From positions 1 to 59,745 of the forward strand of contig CALWHF010000013.1 of assembly GCA_944380305.1 (NCBI GenBank): a DNA stretch of 59,745 nucleotides. The letters run 5' to 3'. This document shows positions 54,015-59,745 of this stretch, piece by piece. This DNA comes from an uncultured Christensenellaceae bacterium (lineage in GTDB: Bacteria > Bacillota > Clostridia > Christensenellales > UBA3700). The notes under the pieces are model-generated. The model was given only the letters and a program-made list of their open reading frames with translations. It made no database searches and was not told the DNA's origin. A program made the translations under genes and the position numbers. Positions within the stretch are counted from its first letter, which is position 1. The number at the start of each line of letters is the position of its first letter.

Positions 54015-55271
54015 ATGATAAATATACCAAAGGGCACAAAAGACGTCCTGCCGCAGGAATCGTACAAGTGGCATTACGTCGAAAACATGGCGAGAAAGAC
54101 CGCAAAGGATTTCTGCGCCAGCGAGATACGCACCCCGACTTTCGAGCATACCGAGCTGTTCCTGCGCGGCGTGGGAGACACGACGGATATAGTCAACAAG
54201 GAGATGTACACCTTCGAGGATAAGGGCGGCAGAAGCATAACGCTCAAACCCGAGGGTACGGCGGGCGTCGCGCGCGCGTTTATCGAAAATTCGCTTTACG
54301 CGGGTGCGCAGCCGACCAAGATGTACTATATCACCCCCGTTTTCCGCTACGAGAGACCGCAGGCGGGCAGACTCAGAGAACATCACCAGTTCGGCGTCGA
54401 ATACTACGGCAGCGACAGCCCGTACGCGGACGTCGAAGTCATGATGATAGCAAAGACCTTTTTCGACCGCCTCGGGATAAAGAAACTCAAGCTGAATATC
54501 AACAGCATAGGGTGCAGAGAGTGCCGCAAGAACTATAACGCCGCACTCAAGGAATATCTGCGTTCCAAGCTCGACAAGATGTGCCCGACCTGTCGCGAGA
54601 GGTTCGAGAAGAATCCGCTCAGGATACTCGACTGCAAAGAGGAAGGGTGCAGGGCGATCACCGCGGGCGCACCCGTGATACTCGACTATCTTTGCGACGA
54701 CTGCCGCGCTCATCACGAGAGCGTATGCGCTCAGCTGACGAAACTGGGCATCGACTTCGAGGTCAATCCTCATATCGTCAGAGGTCTCGACTACTACACG
54801 CGCACGGTGTTCGAATTCATATCGTCCGACATAGGCGCACAGGGTACGGTCAGCGGCGGCGGAAGATACAACGACCTCATCGAGGACGTCGGCGGCAAGC
54901 CGTGTCCCGCAGTAGGATTCGGCATGGGTCTCGAAAGACTTATACTGACTATGGAAGCTCTCGGACTGCCGTTCGGCGAAGAAAACGTCCCCGACGTCTA
55001 TATCGCGCCGCTCTGCGAAGAGGCTAAAGACGAGGCGATGCTGATCGCGGACAAGCTCCGCCACGCGGGAATATCGTGCGATACCGACATCGTCGGCAGG
55101 AGTTTCAAGGCGCAGCTCAAATACGTCAACAAGACGGGCGCGCGCTATATGATAGTCATCGGCACGGACGAGATCGCGAGCGCGGAATACCAGGTCAAGA
55201 ACCTGCTTTCGGGAGAGAGCGAAAAGGTCGCGAAAAAAGATCTCGTCGCCTATCTGACAAACGCGAAATAA
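54015..55271 (+). CDS. hisS: Histidyl-tRNA synthetase
   Basis: The product is 418 residues. INIPKGTKDVLP is the HisS opening; ERPQAGRLREHHQFGVEYYG is motif 2, GLDYYTRTVFEF the histidine-A block, and FGMGLERLIL motif 3. The C-terminal anticodon-binding domain starts near 325. hisS-aspS adjacency is the normal Firmicute arrangement. Confidence 0.96.
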   Translation: MINIPKGTKDVLPQESYKWHYVENMARKTAKDFCASEIRTPTFEHTELFLRGVGDTTDIVNKEMYTFEDKGGRSITLKPEGTAGVARAFIENSLYAGAQPTKMYYITPVFRYERPQAGRLREHHQFGVEYYGSDSPYADVEVMMIAKTFFDRLGIKKLKLNINSIGCRECRKNYNAALKEYLRSKLDKMCPTCRERFEKNPLRILDCKEEGCRAITAGAPVILDYLCDDCRAHHESVCAQLTKLGIDFEVNPHIVRGLDYYTRTVFEFISSDIGAQGTVSGGGRYNDLIEDVGGKPCPAVGFGMGLERLILTMEALGLPFGEENVPDVYIAPLCEEAKDEAMLIADKLRHAGISCDTDIVGRSFKAQLKYVNKTGARYMIVIGTDEIASAEYQVKNLLSGESEKVAKKDLVAYLTNAK

Positions 55272-55308
55272 ACTTTGAAAGACAAGAAACTATAACGGAG
55301 AAAAGTAT

Positions 55309-57105
55309 ATGGTAGACTTTCTAAACGGAGCAAAACGCACAAAAATGTGCGGAGAATACAGGGCAAGCGATATAGGCAAGAGAGTGACCGTGATGGGCTT
55401 TGTCGCCAAGTACCGCAATCTGGGCAACCTGATGTTCATCGACGTAAGGGACAGGACGGGCATAGTGCAGGTTGCCTTCGACGACAACGTGGACAAGGCG
55501 GTCTTCGAAAAGGCGGCTACGGTCAGGAACGAATACGTCATAAGCGCGAGCGGCGTAGTCAGAAGCCGCGGCGGCAACGTCAACGCGAATATGCCGACCG
55601 GCGAGATCGAAGTGCTTGCGGACGAACTCAAGATATTGTCCGAGGCGGAGACGACCCCGTTCGTCATTGCGGAGAACGCGAAGGTGGGAGAGACGCTCAG
55701 ACTCAAGTACAGGTATCTCGACCTGCGCCGTCCCTCTCTTCAGAACATACTAGTCACGCGCGACAAGGTCACGAGGATACTGCGCAATTATCTTTCCGAC
55801 AACGGTTTTCTCGAGATAGAGACGCCGTTTCTCGGCAAGTCCACGCCCGAAGGCGCGCGCGATTACTTAGTGCCCAGCCGCATACATCACGGCGAATTCT
55901 ACGCTTTGCCGCAGTCTCCGCAGATATATAAGCAGCTGCTTATGATCGCGGGCATGGACAGATATTATCAGATCGCGCGTTGTTTCCGCGACGAGGATCT
56001 GCGCGCTAACCGTCAGCCCGAGTTTTCGCAGGTGGACCTCGAGATGTCTTACGTCGAAAAGAGCGAAGACGTGATGGAGATAGCCGAGGGCGCGATAAAA
56101 GAGGTGTTCTCCAAGTGCCTCGACATGAAGTTCGACAAGCCTTTCCGCCGTATTCCGTACGAAGAGGCGATGAGACGCTGGGGCAGCGATAAGCCCGATA
56201 CCCGCTACGACCTCGAGATACACGATCTCGCAGGCGCGGTCAGCGGCGGCGGTTTCTCCGTTTTCGACAACGCGCTCGCCGCGGGCGGCAGCGTCAGAGG
56301 CATCAACGCGAAAGGACTCTGCAAGTCTATGACGAGAAAGGACGTGGACGCGTGCGCCGACTACGCGAAGAGCTGCGGCGCGAAGGGACTCGCTTACGCG
56401 ATGCTCAAAGAGGACGGCTCGGTCACTTCGTCGTTCTTCAAATTCCTTCCCGAGGAGAAAGTCAAGGCGGTATGCGACGCGCTCGACGCGAAGGCGGGCG
56501 ACGTAATATTCGTGGTCGCGGACGCAAGCTATATGACGACCGTGACGACGCTCGGCTCGCTCAGATGCTATCTTGCGGAAAAATATTCGCTGTACGACAA
56601 GAGCGTGTTCGACTTCCTGTGGGTCGTCGATTTCCCGCTGCTCGAGTATTCCGAAGAAGAACAGAGATACGTCGCCGTGCACCATCCGTTCACGGCGGCT
56701 AAGCCCGAGGACGTTCCGCTCCTCGACACCGACCCGCTCAAGGTGCGTTCCAACGCCTACGACATCGTCATCAACGGTCAGGAAGCGGGCGGCGGCAGTA
56801 TAAGGATACACGATCCCAGGATGCAGGAAAAGATATTCTCGCTGCTCGGTCTGACCGAGGAGGAGATCGAGGCGAAATTCGGGTTCTTCGTCGAGGCGTT
56901 CAGATACGGCGCGCCTCCGCACGGCGGTCTCGCGTTCGGTCTCGACAGACTGGTCATGATAGTGACGGGCACCGACAACATAAAGGACGTCATCGCGTTC
57001 CCGAAGGTGCAGAACGCGTCCTGTCTGATGACGGGAGCACCGTCTACCGTCGAGAACAAACAGCTCGAAGAGCTTGCGCTCGTCTGCAAGCAGGACAAAG
57101 AGTGA
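55309..57105 (+). CDS. aspS: Aspartyl-tRNA synthetase, bacterial type
   Basis: The product is 598 residues. It has an N-terminal OB-fold anticodon domain (KRVTVMGFVAKYRNLGNLMF), FRDEDLRANRQPEFSQVDLE (motif 2), a GAD insertion around 300-420, and GGLAFGLDRLVMI (motif 3). ACGGAGAAAAGT precedes the ATG. The stop overlaps the GTG of the next gene. Confidence 0.96.
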   Translation: MVDFLNGAKRTKMCGEYRASDIGKRVTVMGFVAKYRNLGNLMFIDVRDRTGIVQVAFDDNVDKAVFEKAATVRNEYVISASGVVRSRGGNVNANMPTGEIEVLADELKILSEAETTPFVIAENAKVGETLRLKYRYLDLRRPSLQNILVTRDKVTRILRNYLSDNGFLEIETPFLGKSTPEGARDYLVPSRIHHGEFYALPQSPQIYKQLLMIAGMDRYYQIARCFRDEDLRANRQPEFSQVDLEMSYVEKSEDVMEIAEGAIKEVFSKCLDMKFDKPFRRIPYEEAMRRWGSDKPDTRYDLEIHDLAGAVSGGGFSVFDNALAAGGSVRGINAKGLCKSMTRKDVDACADYAKSCGAKGLAYAMLKEDGSVTSSFFKFLPEEKVKAVCDALDAKAGDVIFVVADASYMTTVTTLGSLRCYLAEKYSLYDKSVFDFLWVVDFPLLEYSEEEQRYVAVHHPFTAAKPEDVPLLDTDPLKVRSNAYDIVINGQEAGGGSIRIHDPRMQEKIFSLLGLTEEEIEAKFGFFVEAFRYGAPPHGGLAFGLDRLVMIVTGTDNIKDVIAFPKVQNASCLMTGAPSTVENKQLEELALVCKQDKE

Positions 57106-57827
57106 GAGCTGCGGCAAAGTCGCGCACGGTAGCCCTTCTCGGCGAAGACGCGGTAAAGAGGCTCGAAAACTCGAGCGTCGCCGTCGTAGGACTGGGAGGC
57201 GTCGGCGGACACGTCGTCGAAACGCTTGCACGAGCGGGCGTCGGCAGGCTCGTGCTTATAGACGGAGACGCGGTCGAGGAGAGCAATCTCAACAGACAGA
57301 TAATCGCGACGACCGCGACGGTCGGCATGCCGAAGGCGCATGCGGCGAAAGAGAGAGTGCATTCGATAAATCCGCTTGCCGACGTGGAAGAGATAAGCTC
57401 GAGACTGACGAAGGCGAACGTAGGAGAGCTTATCGGAGAAGTCGATTATATCGCCGATTGCATAGACAGCCTCGCGGACAAGGTCGCGCTCGTATGTTTT
57501 GCGTGCGAAAAGGGAATACCCGTTATAAGCGCGTGCGGCGCGGGCAACAGGAGCGGGCTGTGCGACTTCGAGATAGCCGACGTCTACAAGACGCAGTACG
57601 ATCCGCTCGCAAGAAAACTGCGCGGCATGTTGAAAAACGCGGGCGTGAAAAAGCTCGACGTATGCTATACGAGGGCTGTTCCCGAAAAGACGGCGGGCGT
57701 CGCAAGCGTTCCGTACAACCCCGCGGCGTGCGGGATAAAGATGGGCGGATATATCGTACTCGGACTGATAAACGGAATACATACCGATAAAAATCGCAAC
57801 AGCGAACATAAAGGAGACATAATATGA
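57102..57827 (+). CDS. tcdA: tRNA threonylcarbamoyladenosine dehydratase (TcdA/YgdL)
   Basis: The product is 241 residues starting with GTG that overlaps the aspS stop. VAVVGLGGVGGHVVETLARA is the E1-like ATP-binding loop, LIDGDAVEESNLNRQ and YIADCIDSLADKVALV follow. TcdA cyclises t6A37 of tRNAs to ct6A. Its place after aspS is common in Firmicutes. It overlaps trxA by 4 bases. Confidence 0.92.
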   Translation: MRAAAKSRTVALLGEDAVKRLENSSVAVVGLGGVGGHVVETLARAGVGRLVLIDGDAVEESNLNRQIIATTATVGMPKAHAAKERVHSINPLADVEEISSRLTKANVGELIGEVDYIADCIDSLADKVALVCFACEKGIPVISACGAGNRSGLCDFEIADVYKTQYDPLARKLRGMLKNAGVKKLDVCYTRAVPEKTAGVASVPYNPAACGIKMGGYIVLGLINGIHTDKNRNSEHKGDII

Positions 57828-58138
57828 GCGAATTCGTAAAAGAGATCGGGTCTCAGGAACTCGGAAATATCGTCAACGGCGGCAAAACTGTGCTTATCGA
57901 CTTTTTCGCGACCTGGTGCGGACCTTGCAAGATGCTTGCTCCCGTCCTCGATAAGGTGGCGGCGAAGAACGGCGACGTGACTTTCGTCAAAGTGGACATA
58001 GACAAAAACGCGGACGCGGCGGCGGAGTACGGCGTGCAAGTGATCCCGACTCTCGTGCTCGTCAAGGACGGCAAAGTCGCGGCGAGGACGCAGGGATTTA
58101 TGCCCGAAAAGGAACTCGAGAGTTTCGCAAAGCAATAA
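57824..58138 (+). CDS. trxA: Thioredoxin
   Basis: The product is 104 residues. ATWCGPCKM (active site 31-35) and the cis-proline block VIPTLVLVKDG are intact. It is expressed from the aspS-tcdA transcript, with no separate promoter noticed. Confidence 0.96.
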   Translation: MSEFVKEIGSQELGNIVNGGKTVLIDFFATWCGPCKMLAPVLDKVAAKNGDVTFVKVDIDKNADAAAEYGVQVIPTLVLVKDGKVAARTQGFMPEKELESFAKQ

Positions 58139-58210
58139 TACCGCGAAAAAACCGCCGCGCGAAAAAGCGGTAAACGTGTTAAAAAACGTCGCTTTCGCGG
58201 TCGTTATCGT

Positions 58211-58239
58211 TTGCGTTTTACGCGCGCGTGTAGTATACT
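58211..58239 (+). promoter_or_regulatory. Promoter of glyA
   Basis: TTGCGT (58211-58216), 17 bp and TATACT (58234-58239), 38 bp before the start codon. Confidence 0.65.
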
Positions 58240-58276
58240 TGTACTATAATTTTATAAAAGTTACCAAGGAGTTGTT

Positions 58277-59530
58277 ATGATAGACCTCAAGACGATCAAA
58301 GAGGCTGACGAAGAGCTTTACGAAGCTCTCGAAGCCGAACTCAAAAGACAGCAGGGCAACATCGAGCTTATCGCGAGCGAAAACATCGTTTCTCCCGCAG
58401 TACTCGCGGCGGCAGGCACGCACCTGACCAACAAGTACGCCGAGGGTTATCCCGCCAAGAGATATTACGGCGGTTGCCAGTACGTCGATATTGCCGAAAA
58501 ACTCGCTATCGACAGAGCTAAAGAGCTGTTCGGCGCGGAGTACGCCAACGTACAGCCCCACTGCGGTGCGAGCGCGAACCTCGCGGTATTCTTCGCACTT
58601 CTTCAGCCCGGCGACACGGTGCTCAGCATGAGCCTCGCTCACGGCGGTCATCTGAGTCACGGCAGCCCCGTCAACATCAGCGGCAAGTACTTCAACATCG
58701 TGCCGTACTTCGTTGACGAGAAGACCAGCCTTATCGATTACGACGAGGTCGAGAGACTTGCGAAAGAGTGCAAGCCCAAGCTCATTCTCGCAGGCGCGAG
58801 CGCGTATCCGAGGATAATCGATTTCAAGAGATTCAGAGAGATCGCGGACGAGGTCGGCGCGTATCTTATGGTAGACATGGCGCATATCGCGGGTCTCGTC
58901 GCGGCGGGTTGCCATCCGAGCCCCGTTCCGTACGCTCACGTCGTAACGACGACCACTCACAAGACTCTGAGAGGTCCCAGAGGCGGTCTCATCCTTTGCA
59001 AGGAAGAGCTCGGCAAGCAGATCGACAAAGCGATATTCCCCGGCACGCAGGGCGGTCCGCTTATGCACATTATCGCGGCTAAGGCGGTTGCGTTCAAAGA
59101 GGCAATGAGCGACGACTTCAAGAAATACCAGCAGCAGATCGTCAAGAACGCGAAGAAACTGTCCAACGAACTGATCGAGAGAGGCATCAGCCTCGTTTCC
59201 GGCGGTACGGACAACCACCTGATGCTGATCGACCTGACCAGTAAGGGCAAGACGGGCAAGGAGATCGAGGCACTTCTCGATATGGCTCACATCACCGCGA
59301 ACAAGAACGCTATCCCGTTCGACAAGCAGACCCCGTTCGTCACGAGCGGTATCCGCGTAGGCACTCCCGCAGTTACTTCGAGAGGCATGAAAGAGGACGA
59401 CATGGTCGTCATCGCCGAGTGCATAGCCGACATCATCGACAACGGCGAGGCGGCTGTCGAAAGATGTTCTGAGAAGGTCGCGGCTCTTTGCGAGAAATAT
59501 CCTATCTACGCAAACGACATCATCAGATAA
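58277..59530 (+). CDS. glyA: Serine hydroxymethyltransferase
   Basis: The product is 417 residues. [35 protein letters not shown] and [13 protein letters not shown] with the PLP lysine at 229 are all present. It makes glycine and methylene-THF from serine. AAGGAGTTG precedes the ATG. Confidence 0.97.
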   Translation: MIDLKTIKEADEELYEALEAELKRQQGNIELIASENIVSPAVLAAAGTHLTNKYAEGYPAKRYYGGCQYVDIAEKLAIDRAKELFGAEYANVQPHCGASANLAVFFALLQPGDTVLSMSLAHGGHLSHGSPVNISGKYFNIVPYFVDEKTSLIDYDEVERLAKECKPKLILAGASAYPRIIDFKRFREIADEVGAYLMVDMAHIAGLVAAGCHPSPVPYAHVVTTTTHKTLRGPRGGLILCKEELGKQIDKAIFPGTQGGPLMHIIAAKAVAFKEAMSDDFKKYQQQIVKNAKKLSNELIERGISLVSGGTDNHLMLIDLTSKGKTGKEIEALLDMAHITANKNAIPFDKQTPFVTSGIRVGTPAVTSRGMKEDDMVVIAECIADIIDNGEAAVERCSEKVAALCEKYPIYANDIIR

Positions 59531-59550
59531 CTTCGGTCGGATAAACTGTG

Positions 59551-59580
59551 AAAAGACGGGCTTTTGCCCGTCTTTTTTGA
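59551..59580 (+). terminator. Terminator of glyA
   Basis: AAAAGACGGGC-TTTT-GCCCGTCTTTTTTGA: a perfect stem with a T-run. Confidence 0.92.
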
Positions 59581-59588
59581 TGGATTGG

Positions 59589-59745
59589 TGAATTATACTT
59601 TCAAGTGCAACACTTTGAGGACAAAAAAAGAAGTTCATATGAATCTGTTGTATAATTAAAATTGCAACAAAAAACACAACAGGAGAAATCATATGAACTA
59701 TAATCATCTTACCATAGAAGAACGCTGTTGTATACGAAAATATTA
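59589..59745 (+). mobile_element. 5' part of an IS30-like element, cut by the window edge
   Basis: The tip at 59589-59613 is the inverted-repeat end also present at 51-75. It lies 9 bases after the glyA terminator. The transposase gene begins at 59693. No target duplication can be checked because the other end is missing. Confidence 0.8.
59693..59745 (+). CDS. IS30-family transposase, N-terminal fragment
   Basis: Seventeen codons are present: MNYNHLTIEERCCIRKY. This is the usual start of IS30-family transposases, whose first part is a helix-turn-helix that binds the IS ends. AGGAG lies 7 bases before the ATG. The gene is cut by the window edge, so completeness is unknown. Confidence 0.75.
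   Translation, partial: MNYNHLTIEERCCIRKY

Overview
The window looks like a piece of chromosome from an uncultured anaerobic Clostridia-type Firmicute. The evidence is gene order: smc-ftsY-ylxM-ffh-rpsP-khpA-rimM-trmD, rplS, rbgA-rnhB-yraN, dprA-topA-trmFO-hslV-hslU, coaD with a YlbJ-like gene and tmcAL, and pta-ackA-rpmF-plsX-rnc. These are Firmicute housekeeping neighbourhoods. Chromosomal genes are rich in GCG, GAC and CGTC-type codons. I cannot name the family or genus with confidence.

Region 1 (1-2.3 kb) is an accessory edge. Base 1 lies inside the end of an IS30-like element that reads out of the window to the left. Next come a sigma-region-4-like regulator on the minus strand, about 600 bp without a gene but with two long hairpins, and an AbrB-type/Fic pair with overlapping reading frames.

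Region 2 (2.3-15.8 kb) is a composite defence island and the most interesting part. All seven genes run in the same direction. The backbone is a SNF2-type helicase, a DUF4391-like protein, a type III Mod methyltransferase and a type III Res helicase-nuclease. Between these sit four visibly AT-richer genes: a HEPN-like protein (R-X4-H), a five-helix membrane protein, a zinc-ribbon protein with a deoxyribosyltransferase/TIR-like domain, and a DUF2971 protein. The target-recognition segment of Mod is also AT-rich. I read the island as a restriction-modification backbone carrying exchangeable cargo. The helicase promoter carries two near-identical 12-bp repeats exactly 20 bp apart.

Region 3 (15.8-17.1 kb) is a nine-gene minus-strand tRNA cluster with its own promoter and terminator. 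Just beyond its last tRNA (Lys-CTT), against the end of the island, lie a second copy of the terminator-like hairpin and a 40-nt miniature tRNA-Lys made of the two gene ends. This resembles an attachment-site scar.

Region 4 (17.1-59.6 kb) is dense housekeeping DNA. A minus-strand operon carries an unknown membrane protein, rdgB, a YfcE-type phosphodiesterase and typA. The plus strand then carries a DUF2156 protein, an aconitase-family hydratase, a 5-formyl-THF cyclo-ligase, an RsmD-CoaD fusion and a coiled-coil protein. YlbJ-like and tmcAL genes are on the minus strand. The rest is plus strand: acetate metabolism (pta-ackA), rpmF, phospholipid synthesis (plsX), rnc, smc and the SRP genes, ribosome and tRNA maturation, a large lipoprotein-like glycosyltransferase, DNA uptake and processing (comM-like, dprA, topA), trmFO, hslVU, hisS-aspS-tcdA-trxA and glyA.

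Right after the glyA terminator a second IS30-like element begins and runs off the right edge. The two window ends are therefore imperfect inverted copies of the same IS end, which suggests that the sequence stops at multi-copy IS elements.
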